DNA from: Sediminihaliea albiluteola | Lineage (GTDB): Bacteria > Pseudomonadota > Gammaproteobacteria > Pseudomonadales > Halieaceae | Direction of reading: 5' to 3' | NCBI RefSeq assembly: GCF_014077625.1 | Contig: NZ_JACFXU010000017.1 | Coordinates: 277,284 to 341,283, forward strand | DNA: 64,000 bases | Shown: positions 10,204 through 19,443 of the stretch, in pieces | How the letters are laid out: every line of letters starts with the position of its first letter | Position numbering within the stretch: position 1 is the first letter of the stretch | The notes under the pieces: model-generated | The model's database searches: none | Told to the model about the DNA's origin: nothing | The model's input: only the letters and a program-made list of their open reading frames with translations | Program-made: the position numbers and the translations under genes

Positions 10204-11025
10204 TTAGTTCGCAGCTCTTCCGTTTTTACACTGGCAGCGTGTCCATACACCGGTTTCTAGGCAGTAAAGTGAGAGAGCGCCGTCCCACACGCAGCCAGTA
10301 TCCAGGCCGATAGCATTGGGGCCATCGGTTTTGCCTTCCAGTGCTGCCCAGTGGCCAAACAGGATGCGGTCGTTGGCTGTTTTGCGTTTCGCATGGCTGA
10401 ACCAGGCATCGACCTTCTTGCCGCTGTTGGGGGAGGCGCCTTTGCTGCTAAGGTCTAGTTCGCCATTTTTGCTGCAAAAGCGCATGCGCGTGAAGTAGTT
10501 GGTGATCAGTCGCAGCCGCGGCATGCCACTGAGCTCATCGGACCACATGGCTGGCTCATTGCCGTACATTTTGCGGAAAAAGTCAGTACAGGCAGGGCTT
10601 TGCAGTACAGACTCCACCTCCCGTGATCGAGCCAAGGCATCTTCCACACTCCACTGGGGAGGGATACCAGCGTGCACCATAGTAAAGCCATTTTCGTGGT
10701 GCACCAGTGGTCGGTGGAGCAGCCAGTTGAGCATGATGTCTCGGTCAGGCGCCGCTAGAATTTTATCCAGTGTGTCGCTGTGGTGGGGCGCTCGTGTACC
10801 CGCCGAAACAGCTAATAAGTGCAGGTCGTGATTACCTAAAACCAGTTCCAGGTTGTCGCGCATATCATAGAGAAAACGCAGCGTTTTTAAGCACTTAGGC
10901 CCTCGGTTAACGATGTCCCCCACGGACCAGAGCTTGTCTTTGTCTGGGTTGAACTGCACCTGTTTGAGTAGGCACTTGAGGGGCTGCAAGCATCCCTGAA
11001 TATCGCCGACAGCGTAAGTAGCCAC
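10204..11025 (-). CDS. apaH: Symmetrical bis(5'-nucleosyl)-tetraphosphatase ApaH
   Basis: ApaH hydrolyses Ap4A to two ADP and also removes NpnN caps from RNA. The 273-residue protein carries the metallophosphatase motifs GDIQGCLQPL, GDIVNRGP and GNHDLHLL, then HAGIPPQWS and GHWAALEG. It is the last gene of the rsmA-apaG-apaH string, the order known from E. coli. Confidence 0.97.
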   Translation of the reverse strand: MATYAVGDIQGCLQPLKCLLKQVQFNPDKDKLWSVGDIVNRGPKCLKTLRFLYDMRDNLELVLGNHDLHLLAVSAGTRAPHHSDTLDKILAAPDRDIMLNWLLHRPLVHHENGFTMVHAGIPPQWSVEDALARSREVESVLQSPACTDFFRKMYGNEPAMWSDELSGMPRLRLITNYFTRMRFCSKNGELDLSSKGASPNSGKKVDAWFSHAKRKTANDRILFGHWAALEGKTDGPNAIGLDTGCVWDGALSLYCLETGVWTRCQCKNGRAAN

Positions 11026-11043
11026 CTTGCCTCCTTTTGAGCT

Positions 11044-11451
11044 TTAGTGCAGTGCGGTGGGGGTGTGCAGGGTGAAGGCGGGGATAGCCACGTCAAAGGC
11101 AGGTTGCGTACTTGGCTCGGTCTGAGCTTCATCCGCCACAATCATGGTGTAAGAGCCTTTCATATGGCCAACAGGGGTCGATAAGGTGGCACCACTGGTG
11201 TAGCGAAAATGTGTGCCGGGCTCGATTAGCGGTTGCTCACCCACTACACCGTCGCCGCGCACTTCCTGCACCTTGTCATTGGCATCAGTAATCAACCAGT
11301 GTCGAGAAAGCAGCTGCACTGTTAGTTCACTATCGTTGTGAATAGTGATGGTATAGGCAAAAGTATACTGATTATCCTCAGGTCGTGAGTGGCTAGGTAG
11401 ATAGGTGGTGAATACCTGAACCCGCACCAGCTCTGAGTTTAATGGCTTCAC
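11044..11451 (-). CDS. apaG: Co2+/Mg2+ efflux protein ApaG (DUF525)
   Basis: A 135-residue protein with the single beta-sandwich ApaG domain (QYTFAYTITIHN, LLSRHWLITDAN, VRGDGVVGEQPLIEPG, GHMKGSYTM). The molecular function is unclear; the name comes from genetic effects on metal resistance. The most likely start is a GTG at 11451, six bases after the rsmA stop codon. It forms an operon with rsmA and apaH. Confidence 0.95.
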   Translation of the reverse strand: MKPLNSELVRVQVFTTYLPSHSRPEDNQYTFAYTITIHNDSELTVQLLSRHWLITDANDKVQEVRGDGVVGEQPLIEPGTHFRYTSGATLSTPVGHMKGSYTMIVADEAQTEPSTQPAFDVAIPAFTLHTPTALH

Positions 11452-11457
11452 AGTTGT

Positions 11458-12249
11458 TTATCCGTCGATGGCATTGCTAATGTGGATGAAGTCTATCAGT
11501 TCTAGTGTCTCTGAACGGCAGCCCGGGTCAAGCCCCAATGATTCAATGCCATCACTATCCAAAATACCCTTCAAATTATTGCGCAAAGTTTTACGGCGCT
11601 GGGCAAAGGCGGCCTGAACCACACGCTTGAGTTGAGCGGGGTCACAGTGCGGCCAGGGGGATTCTTGCCGAGGCACTAGGCGCACAATCGCAGACTGCAC
11701 CTTAGGTGGCGGAAAGAATGCGCTGGGAGGTACATCAAACAGGTGTTCCACCTCACAGAGATACTGCGCCATGATACCCAGGCGTCCCCAGAGCTTGCTA
11801 CCCGGGCTGGCGGCCAAACGCTGTACCACCTCGTACTGCAGCATAAAGTGCATGTCCTGAATCAGTGGCGCGAACTCCAGCAACCTAAAAATCAGTGGGG
11901 TGGAGATGTTATAGGGCAGGTTGCCGACAATGCGCAGTGGGATATCCCCCGAACTCAGGCTGGCAAAGTCGAATTTAAGGGCATCGGCGCTATGCAGTTT
12001 GAACTTAGGATAGATGCTAAAAGCCGCTAGCAGGCCAGCGGTCAGATCGCGATCAAGCTCCACCACATCCATGCGGCACTGACTGGTGATTAAAGCCTCA
12101 GTCAGCGCCCCCTGACCAGGGCCAATCTCCACCAAGTGCTGATCCTCCTGAGGGTGGATGGCATCTGCGATGCGGCCGATGATGGCTTCGTCTTGCAGAA
12201 AGTTCTGGCCGAAGCGTTTGCGTGGGGTGTGGAGTTTGGGTTTTGTCAT
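11458..12249 (-). CDS. rsmA: 16S rRNA (adenine1518/1519-N6,N6)-dimethyltransferase RsmA (KsgA)
   Basis: RsmA dimethylates two adjacent adenines in helix 45 of 16S rRNA during 30S assembly. The protein starts MTKPKLHTPRKRFGQNFLQD, the standard N terminus, so the ATG at 12249 is preferred over a longer frame reaching 12441; this gives 263 residues. The SAM-binding EIGPGQGALTEAL and the catalytic GNLPYNISTPL are present. In related bacteria it follows pdxA directly; here the polysaccharide island lies between them, so it must have another promoter in the 115 bases upstream or in the island. Confidence 0.96.
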   Translation of the reverse strand: MTKPKLHTPRKRFGQNFLQDEAIIGRIADAIHPQEDQHLVEIGPGQGALTEALITSQCRMDVVELDRDLTAGLLAAFSIYPKFKLHSADALKFDFASLSSGDIPLRIVGNLPYNISTPLIFRLLEFAPLIQDMHFMLQYEVVQRLAASPGSKLWGRLGIMAQYLCEVEHLFDVPPSAFFPPPKVQSAIVRLVPRQESPWPHCDPAQLKRVVQAAFAQRRKTLRNNLKGILDSDGIESLGLDPGCRSETLELIDFIHISNAIDG

Positions 12250-12364
12250 GGCGCTATTGTACTCGGGTATTACTCTAAAATTGTATATCCTCCCACGACG
12301 AAATAGCTTTCTGTTAGAATTTGCACACTTTTCATAGTGAACTCCAATACTGGTCCCTACTTTG

Positions 12365-13144
12365 ATGCCACTAGCGCAATACTTTCGCTTGGTTGATATC
12401 CAAGCACGCATGTTACTTAAAGCCGATGCGTCCAAGTTCACCTTGGGCTACTTATGGTGGTTTATTGAACCTATGCTGTGGGTGGCCATGTTCTACGTGG
12501 TGTTTAATGTGATATTGGACTCACCTAGAAGTGGTCCGGACTTTCTAGTGTTTCTAGCCACCGGTAAACTGGCTTTTATTTGGTTCTCAAAGACCGTCAA
12601 TCAAGCATCTAATAGCATTGTGGCAAGTCACGGTTTAGTTGCACGAATTAACGTGCCGAAATCACTGTTTCCAATGTCCGCAGTACAAGAGAGTTGTTAC
12701 AAACAAATCACTATTTATGCTCTTCTTGCGGTCATCCTGTGGTTTTTTGGCTATACCCCAACATCTAAATGGCTGTGGATGGTGCCAGTGGTATTAGTGT
12801 TTTACCTTATGATTGTGGCCTGTTCTTTAATTGGTGCGTTTTTGGTTTGTATGCTGCGCGACTTTGCTAAGGTTATTCCATTGGGCATGACCTTTTTGCT
12901 GTTCTCATCTGGGATATTTTGGGATGTTCGGGAGATTGGGGATCCTGAGAAAATTGACATTGTACTCACTGTAAATCCGATGGCTTATATGTTGGATGCT
13001 CATCGGCAGGTATTGATGTATGGCAACGCTCCAGACTTGAATCACCTGTTACAAATAGCTTTGGGGTCGATTTTTTTAGTAATTGTCATGATCGGGTTGA
13101 TGCGACGTTATAGCCAACTACTAGCGCTAAAGGTGTTGACATGA
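12365..13144 (+). CDS. Polysaccharide ABC transporter permease (Wzm/KpsM family)
   Basis: A 259-residue inner-membrane protein with about six hydrophobic segments and the ABC-2 permease pattern seen in Wzm/KpsM (LGYLWWFIEPMLWVAMFYVVF near the N terminus, then FLLFSSGIFWDV and NPMAYMLDAHRQVL). With the ATPase that overlaps its stop by four bases, it should export a finished or lipid-linked polysaccharide across the inner membrane. A TTG codon precedes the ATG at 12365 directly; the ATG is the likelier start. It is the first gene of the island and is divergent from rsmA. Confidence 0.88.
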   Translation: MPLAQYFRLVDIQARMLLKADASKFTLGYLWWFIEPMLWVAMFYVVFNVILDSPRSGPDFLVFLATGKLAFIWFSKTVNQASNSIVASHGLVARINVPKSLFPMSAVQESCYKQITIYALLAVILWFFGYTPTSKWLWMVPVVLVFYLMIVACSLIGAFLVCMLRDFAKVIPLGMTFLLFSSGIFWDVREIGDPEKIDIVLTVNPMAYMLDAHRQVLMYGNAPDLNHLLQIALGSIFLVIVMIGLMRRYSQLLALKVLT

Positions 13145-13872
13145 GTGGGCAGAACGAAAGTGGGCGTTCTGTGATGCTTGAGTTAGATCAAGTAACACTG
13201 AACTATCAATCTAGTAAAGGTACTTTCGACGACGGTGTTCACCATGTGCTGGACCGTGTTTCGCTTCAACTGTATGAAAATGAAACTCTGGGCATTATAG
13301 GGCGTAACGGAGTTGGAAAGACCACAACGCTCCGAATTATGGCTGGTATATTAGCTCCAACAAGCGGCTCGGTCAGTATTCGTCCAGGTAAAACTGCGTC
13401 TCTGCTCTCTCTAGGACTTGGCTTTAAAAACGATCTTTCCGGCCGTGATAATGCGATGCTGGCGGCTATGCTACAGGGAGCGAGTAAAAAGTTAGCCAAA
13501 ACATATCTTGAAAGCATTAAAGAGTTTTCCGAGCTGGGAGACTCATTTGAAGAGCCAGTTAAGACCTATTCATCAGGAATGCGCTCGCGCCTTGGTTTTA
13601 CTACAGCTCTGATGACGCATGTGGATATATTGCTAATCGATGAAGTACTAAGTGTTGGGGATGCCCAATTTAAACAGAAAGCTCAAGCAGCAATGAAAGA
13701 GCGAATTCAGGGGGAGCAAACCGTGGTGTTTGTATCTCACTCAGATGCGCAAATTCAGAGCTTATGTGATCGGGTAATCTGGCTTGAGAGTGGGAAGGTA
13801 TGTGCTCAGGGAGAAGTGGGATCTGTGCTACAGGAATATAGAGAATCAATTAATCGAGCGAGTCTGGCGTGA
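13141..13872 (+). CDS. Polysaccharide ABC transporter ATP-binding protein (Wzt/KpsT family)
   Basis: A 243-residue ATPase with Walker A GRNGVGKTT, ABC signature YSSGMRSRLGF, and Walker B ILLIDEVLSVGD followed by the switch His in VFVSHS. It ends soon after the ATPase domain, so it lacks the C-terminal carbohydrate-binding domain found in those Wzt proteins that recognise a capped O-antigen; in that respect it is KpsT-like. It starts inside the permease stop codon (ATGA). About 275 bases of AT-rich sequence without a recognised gene separate it from the next gene. Confidence 0.9.
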   Translation: MSGQNESGRSVMLELDQVTLNYQSSKGTFDDGVHHVLDRVSLQLYENETLGIIGRNGVGKTTTLRIMAGILAPTSGSVSIRPGKTASLLSLGLGFKNDLSGRDNAMLAAMLQGASKKLAKTYLESIKEFSELGDSFEEPVKTYSSGMRSRLGFTTALMTHVDILLIDEVLSVGDAQFKQKAQAAMKERIQGEQTVVFVSHSDAQIQSLCDRVIWLESGKVCAQGEVGSVLQEYRESINRASLA

Positions 13873-14148
13873 CTAGTAAAATGAAATTTACAAAATTTCC
13901 AATGTGTTTGGGTTATATCTGAATTGCGATTTCGTAATTTGAGTTACTTAAATATTTTAAACAGAAAAGAAGATTAGTTAGGTTTTCACGATGGGTGTAA
14001 AAGCTCGGACGAGACGTATGTAGATAAAAAAATGTTTAGTGACTGTGATTGATAAAGATTAAGCTAAAAATGTGAGTCTTCGAGTTTATTTAAGTGCCAC
14101 TAAGCTAAGACATAAATAAGTGAAGTTAAAAATAATAAGCCAAAATTG

Positions 14149-15369
14149 ATGTCGCAAAAATTGTTATATAAAGAGCTCAGTAAAATGTCATTGGTTATGC
14201 TGCCAATGATTCTTACACCGGCATTTAATATGGTCTTTACGATCATGGTGGCAAGAGAGGTCTCTTTATCTGTTTATGGGGTTTTCTCATATGTGATGAC
14301 ATTGATTTATTTGGTTATTGGTTTTTCAGATCTGGGTTTGCGAGATTATTTTTTAAGTAAAAAAGGAAAAGATAAAGATTACTCAAGTGCAAGCACGCTA
14401 GCCTCTTTTACAAGTGTAAACTTTATTATATTAGCCATAGTCTTATGTTCTTATCTGAGTGAAGAAGAGAACTCTAGTTACAAATTAATATTCATCTCAT
14501 TGCTAGCAGAAGCCTTTGCAATGGCTGTCATACATAAGTCAATTTATTATGTATATCAGTCGGCTAATAAGCTCTCTAACTTTTCAAAAATAGATGCTAT
14601 TTTAAGAGTTTTGCCCATTACAACGAAGATGGTATTTTTTGTTGTAGCAGGTCATTTAGTAGAAGCACTGTTAGTGGGATCAATGGTGGCGCTACTTATA
14701 TATAGCCTGTGGTTTTTAAAAATAGTTAACTATAAAGAGATAAAAAATAAAGCCAGGAATATAAAATATGACTTTAAGATTTTAATACGAGACTGGAAAG
14801 AATGGAGCCTATTTACATTGTCATTCTTTTCGTATTTCTTATACTTTGGTGCAGATAAGCTAGTTATTAAATACATTGTAGGGGTCGATGGTTTAGCAAT
14901 ATATGCAGCAGCAATGAGCTTCATGGCAATAGGGCAAATAGTAGTTGGAGTATTGTGGTCTTTGTATATGCCGAGGTTGTCTAGGGGTGAGCAGTTATGG
15001 GGTTACAAGAGGTTTGTATTGGGGTTGGTGGCCGCTGGATTGTTAGTGGCATGTTTTTTTCAGGTGTTTTCATCGATTGTTTTTAAATGCCTTTATCCAG
15101 AAAGTTATGACTATGCAGGTTATATACTTTCTATTTCTTCTTTGTATTTTCTTTTTAGAATGCCGAATGTTATTTTAGAAATATACTGTGTCATTGATGA
15201 TGAATATGAGCGTTTCGTAAAGTTGAGGCTTTGCTTAGGCGTACTGTCAATAATTTTATCTGTGTTGATAATACCTAGCGTCGGTGTAATTGGTGCTTCA
15301 TACGCACTGGTTTTATCTGAAATGTTGTTGACAATTTCGTTGCTAATAGGTCGCAAGCACCTAAGATAG
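14149..15369 (+). CDS. Wzx-like polysaccharide flippase
   Basis: A 406-residue, very hydrophobic protein with about 12 membrane segments and a MATE/Wzx-type start (ELSKMSLVMLPMILTPAFN, then a repeated pattern of membrane helices separated by short basic loops). Such proteins flip undecaprenyl-linked repeat units across the inner membrane. The ATG at 14149 follows a TTG directly; the gene is strongly AT-rich (the line at 14581 holds about 27% G+C). It is unusual beside a complete ABC exporter. Family membership is inferred from topology and the N terminus, not from a unique motif. Confidence 0.75.
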   Translation: MSQKLLYKELSKMSLVMLPMILTPAFNMVFTIMVAREVSLSVYGVFSYVMTLIYLVIGFSDLGLRDYFLSKKGKDKDYSSASTLASFTSVNFIILAIVLCSYLSEEENSSYKLIFISLLAEAFAMAVIHKSIYYVYQSANKLSNFSKIDAILRVLPITTKMVFFVVAGHLVEALLVGSMVALLIYSLWFLKIVNYKEIKNKARNIKYDFKILIRDWKEWSLFTLSFFSYFLYFGADKLVIKYIVGVDGLAIYAAAMSFMAIGQIVVGVLWSLYMPRLSRGEQLWGYKRFVLGLVAAGLLVACFFQVFSSIVFKCLYPESYDYAGYILSISSLYFLFRMPNVILEIYCVIDDEYERFVKLRLCLGVLSIILSVLIIPSVGVIGASYALVLSEMLLTISLLIGRKHLR

Positions 15370-15469
15370 GAAGATTGTTGCTTGTCATTTTCATAGATTA
15401 ACATGAGGCATGCACGACTTTGTTTTTCAAAAAATAAATGCTTTTAGGGTAAGGGTATTGACAGTTGTT

Positions 15470-15487
15470 ATGAGGTGGCCTCATTTT
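15470..15487 (+). terminator. Possible terminator after the flippase gene
   Basis: ATGAGG (15470-15475) pairs perfectly with CCTCAT (15479-15484) around a three-base loop, and TTT follows directly. It lies 100 bases after the flippase stop, in the 245-base gap between two convergent genes. The stem is short and the T tract poor, so confidence is limited. Confidence 0.4.
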
Positions 15488-15614
15488 AAATAAATTTATT
15501 AGATTAAAAAACTATATTAATAACTATGCGCCAATAAAAGTTAAGAAAAGTGAATTAGCTCGATGATCGAGAAGGCAGAAGTGCTTAACTGTAAATATTA
15601 TAGAAAGCTGTCTG

Positions 15615-16493
15615 CTAAAATAGTCTTTTGTAAGGCAGTACGCTATAGACGAGTGCTAAAACTCTTCGGCAGAGTTGTCTAGTTATAAGGGCAGCTGTAT
15701 TGGCAATTGAGTTAAAAATGGCGGATTTTTCTATACTGTATTTATCACTATAGAAAGTAAAATTGCTTTCTGATTGTCGTGCGAGCGAAGGGTCTATCTG
15801 AGTAAATAAGGCTGGTTGTGCAATGAGCAGCTTACACTTGGTCGTATTCATAATAAAGCGCCAATCGTCAGCTAGGATGACAGTATCATGGGTAACATCT
15901 TGGTATTTAATCGCAGCGCTTTTGCTAATGATATAAGCGTGTGAACGCCATATTTCAGATGTCTTGTCTGCCAAGTCAAAGAGCTGCAAGCCAGGTACAT
16001 TAATAGTCTTTTTAGATATTCGCCTTAACAAGGGTAACTTCAGCTGTTCGGGCCTGACACCTAGATGCAGGATGTAAGTGTGGCCTGAGTAGGCGGCTTC
16101 TGATAAACAACTAGCGAGATCTGCCAGTTGTTTAAAGGCTCTGGGGTTGCTGGGGATAACGTCATCTTCAAAGATGATTAGTTGAGAGGGTGAGTTTTGC
16201 TTAGTAAACCACTTAATAATTTGTGAATGTGAAAAGAAGCAACCTAGTTCGGCTGGGATAGGTGGGCGTTTATAGGTATTTTTGAAATCAAAGTACTCTT
16301 TGCGAGTCCGTAGATCACATGCAGAGATATTTCTCATATCGCAAGCAGGCCAATAATACTCGACTAGCTCTGAATCAAAACCTCTTTTAATTAATGTAGA
16401 CCTGCGATTACTGGCGTCGTCAAGAGATACGATAGCCACCGGGACGTCATCAACTTTTAAATTACTTTTAGTCCAAGGGACAAGATTGACCAT
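15615..16493 (-). CDS. Glycosyltransferase family 25 (LPS biosynthesis type)
   Basis: A 292-residue protein with GT25 features: an early VPVAIVSLDDASNRRSTL, in which the Arg-Arg after a hydrophobic strand is typical, an aromatic WPACD segment, the helix ELGCFFSHSQIIKWF, and the EDDV metal-binding motif (IIFEDDVIPSNP). Most members transfer galactose or similar sugars to LPS cores. I place the start at the ATG at 16493; a TTG at 16514, inside a hairpin, would add seven residues. It runs opposite to its neighbours and has long AT-rich gaps on both sides. Confidence 0.82.
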   Translation of the reverse strand: MVNLVPWTKSNLKVDDVPVAIVSLDDASNRRSTLIKRGFDSELVEYYWPACDMRNISACDLRTRKEYFDFKNTYKRPPIPAELGCFFSHSQIIKWFTKQNSPSQLIIFEDDVIPSNPRAFKQLADLASCLSEAAYSGHTYILHLGVRPEQLKLPLLRRISKKTINVPGLQLFDLADKTSEIWRSHAYIISKSAAIKYQDVTHDTVILADDWRFIMNTTKCKLLIAQPALFTQIDPSLARQSESNFTFYSDKYSIEKSAIFNSIANTAALITRQLCRRVLALVYSVLPYKRLF

Positions 16494-17027
16494 ACTTAAG
16501 GTATCCGCCCACAACTTATGGTGTTAGGTTGTGGGAAAAAATCTCTGCTAGTTAATATTGCGATTAATAATTATCTAATACTATGAAGTAAAAGCTTTTA
16601 GCTAACAAGAACATTCTGTCTACCATAGAATCATTTAAAGCATACGTGGAACCATAAGTATTTTCAAAGGTTAGATAGATTGCGCGTACTTACATCAGGG
16701 TAGTAGTGAGTTGTAGGCATTATCATTTAAAGCTAGTGAATAATAATGTGCTTGATTAGGTCCCATCAAAAAGATGAAGTATAGTGCTTGAGGTATAGGG
16801 CAATTCAGTAAAAGGTTAGTGCTTAAATTTTTAGAGAGTAATGTTAAATTCGAGTAGTAGGGGCAGTAGTGGTTCTGGGGATACGATGAAAAGGAAGGTT
16901 TTAATTAAAAATCTAACAAAATATCAGAAGAGTATTTCGACTAGCGGTGGTCTGTGAAATCTTGACTGAGTCATTACATGGTGTCTGAGGTTGATCAGAT
17001 ATCCGTATATGTGAAATTATATCACTC
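16494..17027. other. 534-base AT-rich gap without a recognised gene
   Basis: All six frames are broken by frequent stops; no tRNA, IS end or convincing gene remnant was seen. Visible structure: an 8-bp inverted repeat CCCACAAC (16508-16515) / GTTGTGGG (16528-16535) just upstream of the GT25 gene, with six adenines after it on the plus strand; a 12-base direct repeat ATCATTTAAAGC at 16630-16641 and 16722-16733; and the left part of a palindrome CCTATCGATAGG (17034-17045) just beyond. It presumably carries the promoters of the divergent GT25 and gmd genes. Confidence 0.6.
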
Positions 17028-17117
17028 ATGAATCCTATCGATAGGGCACAGGCAATTATGCCAACTGAAATGCCAATAACTGACGAATTATTAGTTGATA
17101 GTGAGAAATTATTATAA
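17028..17117 (+). CDS. Small ORF (29 codons) overlapping the gmd start
   Basis: ATG at 17028 opens 29 codons, [20 protein letters not shown] followed by LLVDSEKLL, and the TAA overlaps the gmd ATG as TAATG. The frame is open further back to 16995. No ribosome-binding site is clear and I recognise no family. It may be a translationally coupled leader, the tail of a deleted gene, or chance; the precise TAATG junction is the only argument for it being real. Confidence 0.25.
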   Translation: MNPIDRAQAIMPTEMPITDELLVDSEKLL

Positions 17118-18241
17118 TGAAAAAAGCATTAATAACTGGTGTAACTGGTCAGGATGGGGCATACCTTGCAGAGCTTCTCTTAGATAAAGGTTATGAGGTT
17201 CATGGTATTAAACGACGCGCCTCAGCACTTAATACCCAGCGAATAGATCATATTTATCAGGATCCCCATGTAAATAATGCAAATTTTGTGTTGCATTATG
17301 GTGACTTGACAGATGCATCAAGTATTACGCGCATTGTCAAAAAGGTGGAGCCAGACGAAGTTTATAATTTAGGTGCTCAATCACATGTGGCAGTTTCTTT
17401 TGAGTTACCAGAATATACAGCTGACGTAAACGCTATGGGCACGCTTCGTTTATTAGAGGCTATACGTTTATTAGGGTTCGAAAACAAAACTAAATTTTAT
17501 CAAGCATCAACATCTGAACTTTATGGCTTGGTACAAGAAAAGCCACAAAAAGAAAATACCCCTTTTTATCCGCGGTCTCCTTACGCGGTTGCAAAGCTTT
17601 ATGCTTATTGGATTACGATTAACTATCGTGAATCCTATGGACTATTTGCTTGCAATGGGTTGTTATTTAATCATGAGTCACCGAAAAGAGGTGAAACTTT
17701 CGTAACACGTAAAATTACACGAGGCTTATGCAATATTGCTCAAGGTTTAGAGAGTCATTTGTACATGGGTAATATTGATGCTTTGCGTGATTGGGGCCAT
17801 GCAAAAGACTATGTGCGGATGCAGTGGCTGATGCTGCAACAAGAGAAGCCTGAAGACTATGTTATTGCTACTGGAGTGCAAAACACAGTTAGGCAGTTTA
17901 TTGTTTGGTCGGCACAGGAGCTGGGTATTACATTGCGGTTTGAAGGCGAAGGAATTGATGAAGTTGGCATTGTGGAAAAAATTGAAGGCGATAATGCGCC
18001 GGCACTTAATGTGGGTGATGTAATTATAAAAATTGATCCGCGATACTTCAGGCCAGCTGAAGTGGAGTCATTATTAGGTGACTCGAGTAAAGCAAAAAAT
18101 AGCTTAGGATGGATGCCTGAGATTACGGTTCAAGATATTTGCACAGAAATGGTTCGTGAAGACCTACAAATTGCTAAGCGTCATTCGTTATTGAAAAAGC
18201 ACGGATATGAGCTCCCTGTGGCAAGAGAAAGCAGTAAATAA
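17117..18241 (+). CDS. gmd: GDP-mannose 4,6-dehydratase Gmd
   Basis: Gmd converts GDP-D-mannose to GDP-4-keto-6-deoxy-D-mannose, the first step to GDP-L-fucose. The 374-residue protein (E. coli 373) shows the SDR start [32 protein letters not shown], the STSELYG catalytic region, the YxxxK of [12 protein letters not shown], and [18 protein letters not shown]. The gene is AT-rich. It is followed after about 155 bases by fcl, which completes the two-step pathway. No gene for making GDP-mannose is present in the window. Confidence 0.97.
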   Translation: MKKALITGVTGQDGAYLAELLLDKGYEVHGIKRRASALNTQRIDHIYQDPHVNNANFVLHYGDLTDASSITRIVKKVEPDEVYNLGAQSHVAVSFELPEYTADVNAMGTLRLLEAIRLLGFENKTKFYQASTSELYGLVQEKPQKENTPFYPRSPYAVAKLYAYWITINYRESYGLFACNGLLFNHESPKRGETFVTRKITRGLCNIAQGLESHLYMGNIDALRDWGHAKDYVRMQWLMLQQEKPEDYVIATGVQNTVRQFIVWSAQELGITLRFEGEGIDEVGIVEKIEGDNAPALNVGDVIIKIDPRYFRPAEVESLLGDSSKAKNSLGWMPEITVQDICTEMVREDLQIAKRHSLLKKHGYELPVARESSK

Positions 18242-18397
18242 TATTGGAGTGGTGCTGATGAGCTCAAGTACAGGTAATTATGCCTGAGAGGCCTGAACTG
18301 TAATTGATGGGAGCAACTCCCTGCGATCATAATGGCAGGTGAGAAGTTGAGATTACTGCCTAATGTTCGGCTATGTGTTTGATTGGATAAATGTACG

Positions 18398-19360
18398 ATG
18401 AGTGTGAAAATCTTCGTCGCAGGTCATCATGGTATGGTTGGCTCTGCTTTGACAAAAGAATTGTATAAGAATTCAGCTAATGTCTTGGTTACTGCTGATC
18501 GTGAGGAGCTTGATTTAACTTGTCAGGAAGCTGTTGTAGATTTTTTTAACCAACATCACTTTGATCAGGTGTATTTAGCGGCAGCAAAAGTAGGTGGAAT
18601 ACACGCAAATAATACCTATCCCGCGGAGTTCATTTATGAAAATCTAATGATTGAGGCAAATGTCATCCATGCTGCTCACATGAATGATGTACAAAAACTG
18701 CTGTTTTTAGGTTCTTCATGTATTTATCCAGTACTTGCGGATCAGCCAATTGTCGAAGAGGCTTTGCTGACAGGAGGTTTAGAGCCAACTAACGAGCCTT
18801 ATGCCATTGCTAAAATTGCAGGGATAAAGCTCTGCGAAAGTTATAACAGGCAATATGGCAGGGATTATCGAAGTGTAATGCCTACGAATTTATATGGTGA
18901 AAATGATAACTTTCACCCTGTGAATAGTCATGTGATACCTGCCCTTATTCGACGTTTTCATGAAGCGGCAAAAAGTAATATTAAAGAGGTTATTGTCTGG
19001 GGGACGGGGATGCCTAGACGTGAATTTCTTCACGTCAATGATATGGCTTCTGCTGGTGTCTATATCATGAATGTAAAAGAGTCGATTTATAAAAAAAATA
19101 CTAAACCTATGTTATCTCATATTAATGTCGGAACGGGTATTGATTATTCTATAAAAGAGTTAGCTGAAATTTTATCAGAGATAACAGGATTCCATGGTGA
19201 TATTGTCTATGACTCCACAAAGCCTGATGGAGCTCCTCGTAAACTAATGGATGTGAGTCGTCTTACAGGTTTAGGTTGGATTCCGAGTATTGAATTAAAA
19301 GAAGGTTTACAGAAAACCTATGACTGGTTTTGTAAAAACGAAGAGCTGCTCCGATTATAA
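18398..19360 (+). CDS. fcl: GDP-L-fucose synthase Fcl (WcaG)
   Basis: The enzyme performs the 3,5-epimerisation and NADPH reduction that turn GDP-4-keto-6-deoxymannose into GDP-L-fucose. The 320-residue protein shows [14 protein letters not shown], the [12 protein letters not shown] segment, GSSCIYP with the catalytic Ser and Cys, [15 protein letters not shown] with the Tyr/Lys pair, and [13 protein letters not shown]. The ATG at 18398 is chosen over a TTG at 18383. It follows gmd with no other gene between. Confidence 0.96.
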   Translation: MSVKIFVAGHHGMVGSALTKELYKNSANVLVTADREELDLTCQEAVVDFFNQHHFDQVYLAAAKVGGIHANNTYPAEFIYENLMIEANVIHAAHMNDVQKLLFLGSSCIYPVLADQPIVEEALLTGGLEPTNEPYAIAKIAGIKLCESYNRQYGRDYRSVMPTNLYGENDNFHPVNSHVIPALIRRFHEAAKSNIKEVIVWGTGMPRREFLHVNDMASAGVYIMNVKESIYKKNTKPMLSHINVGTGIDYSIKELAEILSEITGFHGDIVYDSTKPDGAPRKLMDVSRLTGLGWIPSIELKEGLQKTYDWFCKNEELLRL

Positions 19361-19443
19361 TATTAAATAAAAGATTACCGTAATTTTATAAGATGTTATG
19401 ATCGATGTCATAAAAAGTAAAAAGTGCTAATTAAGTTGTTCTT

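Noticed and set aside
12250-12441. Longer rsmA start at 12441
   Set aside because: It would overlap the divergent permease gene, and the family N terminus (MTKPKLHTPRKRFGQNFL) begins at the ATG at 12249.
18308-18320. GGGAG-CAA-CTCCC hairpin between gmd and fcl as terminator
   Set aside because: Only 5 bp and no T tract after it; it is between two genes of one pathway, so full termination is unlikely.
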